Positions 8,246 through 16,660 of a stretch of 25,648 bases of DNA are shown one piece after another. Made by a program: the position numbers and the translations under genes. The notes beneath the pieces were generated by a model, which worked only from the letters and a program-made list of their open reading frames with translations, was not told where the DNA came from and ran no database searches. Location of the stretch: the NCBI GenBank assembly GCA_025057695.1, contig JANWVB010000007.1, positions 1 through 25,648 of the forward strand, written 5' to 3'. This DNA is from Patescibacteria group bacterium. Its GTDB lineage: Bacteria; Patescibacteriota; Microgenomatia; UBA8517. Position 1 is the stretch's first letter. Each line of letters opens with the position of its first letter.

Positions 8246-10471
8246 TTAAAGCGGTTTCGTTTTAAGACGCAAAGAATTGGATACAACTGACACACTTGAA
8301 AATGCCATTGCCAACCCGGCAAAGACAGGATTTAAAATCCAACCAAAAAGCGGATAAAAAACTCCAGCGGCAAGTGGAATTCCAAGAATATTATAAATAA
8401 AAGCAAAAAAAAGATTCTGTTTTATACCATTTATGGTAAACTTAGAAAGTTTAATTGCTTTTACCAGCTTTGCAATCTCTCCGCCCAAGAGAGCAATGTT
8501 AGCAGTTTCTATAGCAACATCAGTACCACTTCCCATAGCAATACCAACATCTGCCTGCGCAAGAGCAGGCGCGTCGTTAATTCCATCACCAACCATTGCC
8601 ACAATACAACCTTGATTTTGCAATTCTTTGATTTTTTTGAGCTTATCTTCAGGAAGCATTTCCGCAAAAACTTCATCTATGCCTACTTCACTAGCAATAG
8701 CAAATGCGGTTTTTTGGCAATCGCCAGTAAGCAGGATAGTCTTTATCCCAAAATTATGCAAATTTCTAACCACCTCAATAGCTTCTGGCCGAACTGTGTC
8801 GGCAACCATCGCGACAGCCAAAATGGCCTCCTTGGTGGCAAGAATTACGGGAGTATTACCATATGTTGCGTTTTTATTAATTTGCTTGTAATCCAAAGAA
8901 AGTCCAAGATCAGAGATAAGTTTGGCATTGCCAGCAAAATACTCTGTGCCATCAACAACAGCCTTAACACCTTTGCCTCTAATAGCTTTAAAATTTGATA
9001 CGGATTCTGGAGAAACCTTTTTGGCTTTTGCATATTCCAAAATAGCATTGGCAATTGGATGTTCTGACTTGTTTTCAAGTGCGGCAAGTATTGAAACAAT
9101 CTTTTTCTGGGAAAACTTTGAAACATTTTGAATGCTAACAAGTCTCGGCTTGCCATAAGTAATCGTGCCTGTTTTGTCAAAGACTACGACACTTACCTTG
9201 TGTAAAGTTTCAAGAGTAACGGCATCCTTAATCAAAATTCCTTCCTTGGCGCCTTTGCCAACACCTACAATAATCGCCGTAGGAGTAGCAAGCCCAAGAG
9301 CGCATGGACATGCAATAACCAAAACTCCAACAAATGAAATTAGTCCATATGAAAAAGCTTGCGCAAATCCAAAATTCAAAGTTCCCACTAACAACCATAT
9401 TGCAAGCGCCAAAAACGCAATAGCAATTACAACTGGCACAAAAATAGCTGAAATTTGGTCTGCTAATCTTTGGATAGGAGCGCGACTTTCTTGGGCTTTT
9501 TCTACCAACGCAACAATACAAGCAAGCAAAGTTTCTGATCCTAACTTTGTAGCTTCAAAAACAAACGAACCTGTAGTGTTAATTGTGCCTGCCATCACTG
9601 AATCACCTGCTTTTTTCTCAACTGGCAAAGATTCACCGGTAATCATAGACTCGTCCACAAAAGAATTCCCATCAATAACAATGCCATCAACTGGAATACT
9701 AGCGCCGGGTTTAACTATTATCCTGTCTCCACGCACAACATCACTCACAGAAACTTCCTTTTCTTGGCCGTTTCGCAGAACAATCGCCGTCTTTGCTTGC
9801 AAGTTTAGAAGTCTTTCAATGGCATCTCCTGTTTTAATCTTTGCCTTCGCTTCAAGATATTTGCCAAAAGTGATAAAAGCAATCACCACAATAGTAACGT
9901 CATAATAGGTATTCTCAATATTGACAAATTGTTTAAGCGATTCCTCAAAAGCGCTTACAATAAAACTATAAAGAAAGGCAGTAAATGTCCCAATACCTAC
10001 AAGAGAATCCATATTTGCCTTGCCATAACGCAAAAAGCGATACAAACCAAGCAAATAAGGCTTGCCAATTACAAAAAGCATATATGTAGCAAGAATTGGC
10101 AAAAGATGATGCACAAACTTATAAACAGTTTGAGGCATCTTTGAAATTAGTCCAAATTGAGCAAAGATATCCCAAGTCATGAAAATAATGCTAAAAATGG
10201 CAATCGGAATAACCACTATTGCATTCATGCGCATATTTGCTAACTCTTTCAGTTTTTCCTGCTTTGATTTTTCCATAACTGCGCAGTCACGATGATTATT
10301 GGTAGCAAATACATTTGCTTGTCTACTACTTTCTTTCAGAGCAATTGGAACATCTGGAATGATAAGCGAATATCCAAAAGGTTCAATCTTTTCAGAAAGT
10401 TTTTGAGGATTAACTTCTCTGGGGTCAAAAGAAATTTTTGCCTTTTCTGTGGCATAGTTGACTTCAGCCAA
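8246..10471 (-). CDS. copA: Copper-translocating P-type ATPase (N-terminus interrupted)
   Basis: P1B-type ATPase, probably exporting Cu(I). Visible motifs in order are TGES (actuator), the membrane ion-binding CPC in IACPCALGLATPT, the phosphorylation site DKTGT, the SEHPIA motif of the nucleotide domain, GDGINDAPAL, and in the last helices YN....P and MAFSSVSVVSNSLRL, the combination expected for the Cu(I) class. The frame given starts at a TTG at 10471 with a GAGGG seven bases upstream, and it contains only the second half of an HMA domain. The missing first half, with its CSSC copper loop, lies immediately upstream in the same frame, behind an amber codon at 10487-10489. If the stop is real, reinitiation at the TTG would give a 741-residue pump without a working N-terminal copper site; if it is an error, the protein is 772 residues from 10564. 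Confidence 0.93.
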   Translation of the reverse strand: MAEVNYATEKAKISFDPREVNPQKLSEKIEPFGYSLIIPDVPIALKESSRQANVFATNNHRDCAVMEKSKQEKLKELANMRMNAIVVIPIAIFSIIFMTWDIFAQFGLISKMPQTVYKFVHHLLPILATYMLFVIGKPYLLGLYRFLRYGKANMDSLVGIGTFTAFLYSFIVSAFEESLKQFVNIENTYYDVTIVVIAFITFGKYLEAKAKIKTGDAIERLLNLQAKTAIVLRNGQEKEVSVSDVVRGDRIIVKPGASIPVDGIVIDGNSFVDESMITGESLPVEKKAGDSVMAGTINTTGSFVFEATKLGSETLLACIVALVEKAQESRAPIQRLADQISAIFVPVVIAIAFLALAIWLLVGTLNFGFAQAFSYGLISFVGVLVIACPCALGLATPTAIIVGVGKGAKEGILIKDAVTLETLHKVSVVVFDKTGTITYGKPRLVSIQNVSKFSQKKIVSILAALENKSEHPIANAILEYAKAKKVSPESVSNFKAIRGKGVKAVVDGTEYFAGNAKLISDLGLSLDYKQINKNATYGNTPVILATKEAILAVAMVADTVRPEAIEVVRNLHNFGIKTILLTGDCQKTAFAIASEVGIDEVFAEMLPEDKLKKIKELQNQGCIVAMVGDGINDAPALAQADVGIAMGSGTDVAIETANIALLGGEIAKLVKAIKLSKFTINGIKQNLFFAFIYNILGIPLAAGVFYPLFGWILNPVFAGLAMAFSSVSVVSNSLRLKTKPL

Positions 10472-10486
10472 CTTAACACCCTCAAT

Positions 10487-10564
10487 CTACCTAAATATTT
10501 TTTCAAGAATAGCGGAACAGGAAGAGCAACGCATCCCCGTTATTCTGTAAGTTTGTGTATACAT
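10487..10564 (-). pseudogene. copA: Severed first half of the copA HMA domain
   Basis: From the ATG at 10564 the frame encodes 25 residues ending at a TAG (10487-10489). They contain the HMA start YRITGMRCSSCSAILEKIF. The sequence after the stop continues the same domain in the same frame (IEGVKLAEVNYATEKAKI). The ATG is one base beyond the csoR TGA, the expected start of copA. A single base change such as AAG to TAG explains the break. Confidence 0.85.
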
Positions 10565-10565
10565 A

Positions 10566-10841
10566 TCATCTTCTTTTTAGCTTATATACCTTCAAGATTT
10601 CTTGCTTTGCCTTACTAATCTGACCTGTTCTAACTTGATTGACTATGCAACTCTCAAGGTGATTTTCAAGTAAGATATCCTCAACATTGGATAGAGCTTG
10701 CTTCACCGCAGATGTTTGTGTAATTACATCTATACAATAGATACCTTCCTCAATCATTTTCTGTAATCCTCGCACTTGACCCTCAATAAGTTTAAGGCGT
10801 CGGATTATTAGTTTTTTATTTCCATCATTTAAGTATTTCAT
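10566..10841 (-). CDS. csoR: CsoR-type copper-sensing repressor
   Basis: A 91-residue all-helical DUF156 protein. The Cu(I) ligand set of CsoR is intact: Cys36 (in GIYC), His61 and Cys65 (in NHLESC), spaced as in CsoR rather than as in the formaldehyde or persulfide sensors of the family. The N-terminal RRLKLIEGQVRGLQKMIEE helix is the family signature. CsoR tetramers bind operator DNA without copper and release it when Cu(I) binds. It heads the operon, and its stop lies one base before the original copA ATG. A palindromic operator on its promoter (10853-10870) supports autoregulation. No Shine-Dalgarno sequence is near the ATG, and the predicted leader is only about 17 nt. Confidence 0.92.
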   Translation of the reverse strand: MKYLNDGNKKLIIRRLKLIEGQVRGLQKMIEEGIYCIDVITQTSAVKQALSNVEDILLENHLESCIVNQVRTGQISKAKQEILKVYKLKRR

Positions 10842-10852
10842 ACATATTTATG

Positions 10853-10893
10853 TATACCCCCGGTGGTATATTTGTAAAGATTTGATTCTGCAA
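10853..10893 (-). promoter_or_regulatory. Copper-operon promoter with CsoR-type operator
   Basis: On the minus strand a -35 TTGCAG (10888-10893) and a -10 TATACC (10865-10870) are separated by exactly 17 bases. The -10 is part of an 18-bp element, TATACCCCCGGTGGTATA as read on the plus strand (10853-10870). It has perfect six-base arms, TATACC and GGTATA, around a G/C spacer, which is the style of known CsoR operators. A repressor bound here would cover the -10 and the start point. Confidence 0.75.
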
Positions 10894-11071
10894 GGGGCAA
10901 AAATTATAAAAATACTCCTATGATTTATTTGATTGCATAAAATTCTCGCTTCAAATCCAAAATTTGCTTTTATAATTGCTACACTCTAAAAAAGAAAACA
11001 TAGATAAATTTCATTTGGCTGTAAATTTTTGATAAATTAGATTAAATCAAAGTTATCTGAATTATAAATTT

Positions 11072-11839
11072 ATGAGACCCAACCAAGTATCAAAAATAAA
11101 AATCAACCAATACCAAACACTGGAAAATAAATTCTACTCCCGTAAACAAATCATTGAACAAAAACATAACTTAAGAAAAGCCATATTTTTATTTATCACT
11201 TCAATAAGTATCCTACTTTTCCTAATATTTTTTGGTATTCCTACAATTACAAATTTGCTAAGTATAATCACTGACATGAAACAAAGTTACACTTCGCCTG
11301 AAAAAAGCGATACAACTCCACCAATCGCTCCTGAATTTGAACCAATCAATAAATATACAAATAAAAAAGAAGTTGAAATAAAAGGCAGGACAGAACCGGG
11401 AGCTTATGTATTTTTATTTTTGAATGGACAAACTTCAGAAGTTTTGGCAAACGCGGAAGGAATCTTCCGAATTAGCTTGAAATTAGTTCCGGGGGAAAAT
11501 TCATTATATGCCTTTTCAAAAGACACTAGTGGGAATAAAAGCAATGATTCTGAAAATATAATTATCGTTTATGACAATACCCCTCCAGACATAGAAATAA
11601 TAAAGCCATCAGACAATTCAAGTTTTTTTGGACCGAAAGAAAGACAATTGACAATAAACGGCAAAACAGAACCTAAAGCAAAAGTTACAATTAACAACAG
11701 ATATGTTTTTGTAGAAGAAGACGGTTCATTTTCATACACAGTTAGCCTAAATGAGGGCGAAAATAAATTTGTTGCAAAAGCTGAAGATCAATCCGGAAAT
11801 CCATCAGAAAAAGAGCTTGTTGTTAATTTTGTGCCTTAA
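11072..11839 (+). CDS. Membrane-anchored protein with two Ig-like domains
   Basis: The 255-residue product has a charged cytoplasmic N-terminus (about 38 residues), one membrane helix (about 39-62) and two tandem bacterial Ig-like domains of the glucodextranase-B / bacillopeptidase-F type (about residues 85-170 and 172-254). Each domain starts with a TPP motif (DTTPPIAP and DNTPPDIE), has a xINGKTEP-like turn, and ends with AxDxxGNxS. Such modules act as spacers or adhesion domains on the cell surface; no catalytic part is present. It faces the polysaccharide cluster, and its last 36 bases overlap the 3' end of the convergent polymerase gene. The start ATG has no clear Shine-Dalgarno sequence. 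Confidence 0.83.
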   Translation: MRPNQVSKIKINQYQTLENKFYSRKQIIEQKHNLRKAIFLFITSISILLFLIFFGIPTITNLLSIITDMKQSYTSPEKSDTTPPIAPEFEPINKYTNKKEVEIKGRTEPGAYVFLFLNGQTSEVLANAEGIFRISLKLVPGENSLYAFSKDTSGNKSNDSENIIIVYDNTPPDIEIIKPSDNSSFFGPKERQLTINGKTEPKAKVTINNRYVFVEEDGSFSYTVSLNEGENKFVAKAEDQSGNPSEKELVVNFVP

Positions 11840-13030
11840 ATCAGCTGTAATCGCAAAAATAATCATAAAAATTCCTACAAATAAGGAATAAAAAAAGCTA
11901 TTAGAAAAAATGCTGTGAACAAAGATAACAATAAAGATTGTTTTTACAAAGAGACTTGAATTTTTACTCCAAAATAATACGTAAATCAAGTTTGCAAATA
12001 AAATTAATCCAATAATTCCCATTGTTGCCCAAACAAACAATATGCTTGAATCTGCGCCTGAACATGCATTAGAATCTGCATTGCCGCCAAAATATTCCAG
12101 TCTAACTCTGCACATATTATTAAACCCCACTCCAAACAAAGGATAATCCTTAATAATTGTCAATGTCTGCGAATAATTCTCAAGTCTTTGATAAATGCTT
12201 GCAACTCTTCCTAGTCTCACACCCTCGCCTTCAAAACGTGAAAAAGAAAATAAAAAAAATACAAAAATAGAAGCTAAAGTAAAAATTGTAAAGAAATTTA
12301 TTAACCTTTTGTTGTACAAACTTGCAAAAAAATAAACAGAGCTTGCAATAAACGCTAAATAGCTAGCTCTAGAATAAGTTAAAAGCAAAACAATTAAAAA
12401 AAATGAACAAAACAAAAAAATATTTTTTGGATTTAGATTCTCACGATAAATAAAAAATAACAAAAAAAATCCAAAAATGGACAAAAACCCAATATAAGTC
12501 GGATCGAAATAAAAACCCGCCAAACGATTTAGGTGATCATCCCAACCAAATTTGATTAAAAATCTCAAATCGGGAACAAAAATATATTGAAAAAATCCAA
12601 ACAAACATGCCACAAAAATTGAATAATAAAGATACTTGGTCAAATTGTCGCTCTTGATTAAGTTTTTGCCAATCACATAACTTGCGGCTGAATAAATTGC
12701 TCCCCAGGAAGCAAGTCTGAGCAAATATAAAGTTGAATTTATCGTATGTTGGTCAAATACAAATCTTATGTTTACCAAAAAACTAAATAAGGCAACAAGG
12801 AAAAAATAAAACATCTGCTTATTTACTTTTAATTTGGTCCTACAAAAAAAATGTGTGACAAAAAGCGCAACCGCAACTAAATCATAAAAAATAAACGGAA
12901 TTGTAAAATTTAATACCTTTATATCAAAACGGGCTAATTGGCCAAAAGGAATTAAAACTATGTAAAATAAAAGCAAGAACTTAAAAATTTTACCTACTTT
13001 TTCTTCTGCAAAATCCATAAATTGCTCCAC
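11804..13030 (-). CDS. O-antigen polymerase/ligase-like membrane protein (Wzy/WaaL)
   Basis: A 408-residue polytopic protein with about 10-12 hydrophobic helices. A larger loop in its second half, just after a YSRASY motif, carries the motif DYPLFGVGFNN, the typical periplasmic-loop signature of the Wzy_C/O-antigen ligase superfamily. Its place at the end of a glycosyltransferase-flippase cluster agrees with polymerising or transferring lipid-linked oligosaccharides at the outer face of the membrane. Family assignment rests on topology and this motif, since these proteins share little sequence. Its start overlaps the preceding glycosyltransferase gene by 37 nt, and its end overlaps the convergent Ig-like gene. 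Confidence 0.83.
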   Translation of the reverse strand: MEQFMDFAEEKVGKIFKFLLLFYIVLIPFGQLARFDIKVLNFTIPFIFYDLVAVALFVTHFFCRTKLKVNKQMFYFFLVALFSFLVNIRFVFDQHTINSTLYLLRLASWGAIYSAASYVIGKNLIKSDNLTKYLYYSIFVACLFGFFQYIFVPDLRFLIKFGWDDHLNRLAGFYFDPTYIGFLSIFGFFLLFFIYRENLNPKNIFLFCSFFLIVLLLTYSRASYLAFIASSVYFFASLYNKRLINFFTIFTLASIFVFFLFSFSRFEGEGVRLGRVASIYQRLENYSQTLTIIKDYPLFGVGFNNMCRVRLEYFGGNADSNACSGADSSILFVWATMGIIGLILFANLIYVLFWSKNSSLFVKTIFIVIFVHSIFSNSFFYSLFVGIFMIIFAITADLRHKINNKLFF

Positions 13031-13737
13031 GCCAAAAAAGAATGGAAAGAAAGCATCAGTGCAGACACCATTCCGTGCGCACCATCTAAAAATCCTAACC
13101 TAAAAATATAATTCTGCATAAACTTAAAAATAGGAGCGAAAATAATCAATGCAAGGGATGACCTCTTGCCAGCATAATAATTTTCAAACGCATGCATTTT
13201 CGCATAGCAATTTATGCTATCAAGAAAAAGGAATAAATTGTCATGAGGGTAATGCCAAAGAGTAGATCTTAATTCTCCAATACTTCCTTTAACTTGCCAG
13301 ACTTCATGAACTTTTCTTTGCCAAAGCCCAGATCCTTTTTTGGCTAACCGTATTATCTTATTGTTTCCTGATTCGCCGTATTTTAACTGCTTGCCTAAAA
13401 AATAATCGCTACGATGTATGTAAAATGCGTCTTTTTTTGTTTTTGGCAAAACATTTGAAATTTCTTTAGCAAGCTCATTTGATACAACTTCATCTGCGTC
13501 AACAAACAACACCCACTTATGGGAAGCATATGATAATGCAAAATTTCTTTGCTGGGCAAAATCTCCCCTTAAAGAATGTACCAACACCTTCACATTTGGG
13601 TATTTTTTAGCAACTATGCGGGTTGCATCTGTCGAGCAATCATCGCATACTATAATTTCATCGCAAAACCACAAAGAATCTAAACATCTGGCAATTTTAC
13701 TTTCTTCGTTTTTTGTTAGCACTATTGCAGTCAGCAT
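12994..13737 (-). CDS. Family 2 glycosyltransferase (WaaE/KdtX-like)
   Basis: A 247-residue GT-A fold enzyme. It begins LTAIVLTKNEESKIARCLDSL, has the nucleotide-sugar motif DDCSTDAT, and the metal-binding DxD-type motif in VLFVDADEVVS. A conserved WQRKVHEVW segment and a YPHDNL motif follow, characteristic of the beta-glucosyltransferase-like WaaE group. The C-terminal region is hydrophobic and probably membrane-associated. It is likely to add a sugar to a lipid-linked acceptor on the cytoplasmic side; donor and linkage cannot be read. The ATG overlaps the previous stop by one base (TAATG), so translation is coupled. Confidence 0.88.
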   Translation of the reverse strand: MLTAIVLTKNEESKIARCLDSLWFCDEIIVCDDCSTDATRIVAKKYPNVKVLVHSLRGDFAQQRNFALSYASHKWVLFVDADEVVSNELAKEISNVLPKTKKDAFYIHRSDYFLGKQLKYGESGNNKIIRLAKKGSGLWQRKVHEVWQVKGSIGELRSTLWHYPHDNLFLFLDSINCYAKMHAFENYYAGKRSSLALIIFAPIFKFMQNYIFRLGFLDGAHGMVSALMLSFHSFLAWSNLWILQKKK

Positions 13738-15899
13738 TACTGTAAGTATCCTACTTTTATACCGCCAAAATCGCGCGTTAATTCATAATGATAAAAATCA
13801 GGCAAATTATCTAAACTTTCAGTTATCAAAACCTTAAACTTAGCATCATCATCAGGTTTGTTCCCTTTTGTCCATAGCAAATATCTCCATTGAGAATCTC
13901 CAGATTTGAATTGACTATTTGGACCGATATATAAAAGTTTATAATTCTTATCATTCAAGTCCTCAACAATTACTTGCGCCACCTTTTCTCTATCTAAAAA
14001 AGAAGTTGAATTTTCAACTGAAAATTTATGCAAAGATTTAAAAAAGCTCAAAATCAAATACAAAAAAATTAAAGAAATGCCAAGAATCTTATTTTTTAGA
14101 ACAATTTTTACTCCTAGATCGCCAACTAAAAACGCAATCGGCAAATATAAAATAGGCATGTATGCGTCAGAAAAACTTCCTCTAACAAAAAATCCCAAAA
14201 TCCCAAGACAAAACCAAAGCGCAATAAATTTCTTAATTTTGTCTCCATAAAAAAGGCAATAAATGGCAATTAGTATACAAGAAAATAAAAACGCAAGGAC
14301 AAACATAAAATTATCCACAAAAATCCTTCCAAAAACTGAGATCGCTTGATTGTTAATAGAAAAAACTGTTAATTGATTAAAATTAAATAAATCTAAAAAT
14401 TTGCTTAAAAACCATACGCCAAAACCAACAGTTTGAATAAACACACCTCTTTGGTAATCGTAAATAAAAAAGGGAATAATTGAAACAAAAAATCCAGAAA
14501 TAAAATACAAACAATTTTTTAGAAATTTTAATTTAAAAAATAAAAACAAATAGAAAATAACAACTGGAAAAAGCAGGAAAGCGGCCAATTCAACCTGAAA
14601 AGCAATACCCAAACTAAAACCTGCCCAAAAAAGAGATCTTATTCTTTCATGTTTAATAAATTTAAATACAAAAAATGAAAACAAAAGCAAAAAAGCAAAA
14701 AATGCGGTGTTAACAAAAGCAGATCTATCGTTTTCAACAATAAACGGAGAAACAGCCAAAAACAAAGAACCAATAGCAATTTGTGCTTTGTTAAAATATC
14801 TAGTCAACAAAAGCCAAAATAAAAGAATATTTGCCACTCCCCAAATTGCCGTTAGATATAAAGCATAAATAGGATTAAAATCTCCAAAATACAAAAATAA
14901 AGCCAATATCCATGTCCATACAGCTCCTTGCGAAAGTATGGGGACACTCGACTCTATGCCAACCAATGGAAATTTTTGGTATACAAGCATGTTTTTGGCT
15001 TCTAAAAAGTACCAGGAAACATCACCCGCAAAATTAAATGTTTCCGGCAATCTCACAAGCCTTAAACAAAGAGCCAAGATAAGAATCAAAAACAACAAGA
15101 AATGCCATTTGGAAAACCCGCAAAACATTTCAACAAAAAGCATCCAAAAATATCCGTAATGCTTAAGAAAGTAATATCTCCTGCTTTTGATATTTTCTAT
15201 TAAAAGATTTTTGCTTTGACCCTTTATCTGTTTGTGCTGCGCTTTTGCATAAGGCAACACAAACATTAGATAATGAAAAGCCTTTATTCTTCTACCAAGA
15301 TCAGATTCTTCATAATACAAAAACATATTTTCATCAAATGCACCCACTTCAAAAAATACACTTTTCCTAATCATGAAAACGCAACCGGGAAGAGTATCAA
15401 CTTCGTATGGATAATTTTTGTTTATATTTGCAAGTTTATAATCTTGGGCAACAAAATTTTTTGGAAAATATTTATGAATAAAAGAGTGAGCAAAAATGGC
15501 TCTGACAGGAGTTAATTCTTTTGTGCCGGTATGCTTTTCATTTGTCAAAATCGGAGACACAGCCGCCACATTTTTATTTTTATCCAAAAACTCAATTAAT
15601 TTATCTATTGCAAATGGATACAAAAAAACATCAGGGTTCAAAATCAGCAAATATTCACCTTTTGCATTGCGCGCTCCCAAATTATTCCCACCTCCATATC
15701 CTAAATTTTTAGGAGGTTTGATGTATACGACATTTTTAGGAATTTGTTCTTTCAAAGAAGACTTTTTTTCATTGTTATCTACAACTATTAATTCAAATCT
15801 AAAATTTATTTTCAGCTCAAAAATTCTTGAAATGCTATCTTGTATAACACTATCATCTCCATAATGAACAAGAATTATAGAAAGTTTTACTTTTGACAT
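13737..15899 (-). CDS. GT2 glycosyltransferase fused to GT39-like membrane glycosyltransferase
   Basis: The 720-residue protein has two parts. Residues 1 to about 260 form a family 2 glycosyltransferase of the rhamnosyltransferase (WbbL) type: LSIILVHYGDD, VVDNNEKK, NLGYGGGNNLG, LNPDV and the acceptor-loop FDENMFLYYEESDLGRR. From about residue 265 to 640 there are around ten hydrophobic helices of the ArnT/PMT (GT39/GT83) type, which transfer sugars from polyprenyl-phosphate carriers on the outer face. An early loop after the first helix contains AGDVSWYFLEAKN, a DxxxYxxxA-like pattern common in this superfamily. A short soluble tail ends the protein. The fusion may link a cytoplasmic transfer step to an extracytoplasmic one. 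Its start overlaps the methyltransferase gene by 13 nt. Confidence 0.83.
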   Translation of the reverse strand: MSKVKLSIILVHYGDDSVIQDSISRIFELKINFRFELIVVDNNEKKSSLKEQIPKNVVYIKPPKNLGYGGGNNLGARNAKGEYLLILNPDVFLYPFAIDKLIEFLDKNKNVAAVSPILTNEKHTGTKELTPVRAIFAHSFIHKYFPKNFVAQDYKLANINKNYPYEVDTLPGCVFMIRKSVFFEVGAFDENMFLYYEESDLGRRIKAFHYLMFVLPYAKAQHKQIKGQSKNLLIENIKSRRYYFLKHYGYFWMLFVEMFCGFSKWHFLLFLILILALCLRLVRLPETFNFAGDVSWYFLEAKNMLVYQKFPLVGIESSVPILSQGAVWTWILALFLYFGDFNPIYALYLTAIWGVANILLFWLLLTRYFNKAQIAIGSLFLAVSPFIVENDRSAFVNTAFFAFLLLFSFFVFKFIKHERIRSLFWAGFSLGIAFQVELAAFLLFPVVIFYLFLFFKLKFLKNCLYFISGFFVSIIPFFIYDYQRGVFIQTVGFGVWFLSKFLDLFNFNQLTVFSINNQAISVFGRIFVDNFMFVLAFLFSCILIAIYCLFYGDKIKKFIALWFCLGILGFFVRGSFSDAYMPILYLPIAFLVGDLGVKIVLKNKILGISLIFLYLILSFFKSLHKFSVENSTSFLDREKVAQVIVEDLNDKNYKLLYIGPNSQFKSGDSQWRYLLWTKGNKPDDDAKFKVLITESLDNLPDFYHYELTRDFGGIKVGYLQ

Positions 15900-16660
15900 A
15901 CCGCAATCAAATACTCACTTTCATCAGATAAATTACCAATGGGAAAATCTTTTGATGACAAAATATCTTGGGCTCCCCTGCCAAAAAAATAACCTAGATA
16001 TCTCCACAAATATTCTTTGACATTTTTAGGAATTAATTTTCTTATTTTTAAAAGATCGCTTCTTGCAATATTTTCTCTATGAGTCTGAGAGACCATAAAC
16101 TTATTTATGGCTGTTTTTGCTCTTTTTGATTTATTCTGTCCCAAGATAAGAACGTTTTTGAAACACGACTTCAAAAGTCTCTCAAATTCTAAAGAATCAT
16201 ATTCGCGCAAGTGGTATTTGCTTTTTATAACTCCATCTGGAGAATGAATTAATCTATTGGGAGTTGACAATACGAAATAACTGCCATTTTTTAGAATTCT
16301 TTTGGCTTCTTTGACAAACGACAATGGCTTATCCAAATGCTCTATAACTTCAAATGAACAAACACAACCAAAACTATCATTATCAAAATTTGCTAGCGTA
16401 TCCACATCGCCAACAAAAAATTGCAAGTCTCCTTTATACCTTTTTTTCGCAAAATTAATCGCCTCTTCGCTTGCATCGATGCCAATTGCAAATGCTTTTT
16501 GCGAAAGCAAGTACGTCCCATAACCACATCCACATCCAAAATCAAGAATCTTCTCGCCTTTTGAAACATACCTTTTGCAAAATATATACCTTGCCTCCGC
16601 CTCTTTAAGCAAAAAGTTCGCGGACACTCCCGGTATAACCCGCTCGTTAAAATCCATCAT
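15887..16660 (-). CDS. SAM-dependent methyltransferase in glycan cluster
   Basis: Class I methyltransferase. Motif I is ILDFGCGCGYGT, the acidic post-I residue lies in AIGIDASEEAI, and motif IV is in CVCSFEVIEHLDKP, followed by LSTPNR. This is the UbiG/WbdD-like pattern frequent in polysaccharide clusters, where the enzyme O-methylates sugars or caps the growing chain. A longer frame is open to 16720, but I choose the ATG at 16660 because it overlaps the flippase stop (ATGA), as expected for a coupled gene, and removes an unsupported hydrophobic extension (257 residues). The adjacent ATG at 16657 is equally possible. Confidence 0.85.
   Translation of the reverse strand: MMDFNERVIPGVSANFLLKEAEARYIFCKRYVSKGEKILDFGCGCGYGTYLLSQKAFAIGIDASEEAINFAKKRYKGDLQFFVGDVDTLANFDNDSFGCVCSFEVIEHLDKPLSFVKEAKRILKNGSYFVLSTPNRLIHSPDGVIKSKYHLREYDSLEFERLLKSCFKNVLILGQNKSKRAKTAINKFMVSQTHRENIARSDLLKIRKLIPKNVKEYLWRYLGYFFGRGAQDILSSKDFPIGNLSDESEYLIAVCQK

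Noticed and set aside
9165..9905. Long plus-strand open frame of 246 codons opposite copA
   Set aside because: It is the antisense of conserved ATPase motifs and has no coding signature of its own.
10487..10489. General recoding of TAG to an amino acid
   Set aside because: TAG ends the LysM gene and the 75-residue membrane protein gene cleanly, so a genome-wide reassignment is not supported.
15496..15864. Plus-strand frame of 122 codons opposite the GT2/GT39 gene
   Set aside because: Shadow of the conserved GT2 domain on the other strand.
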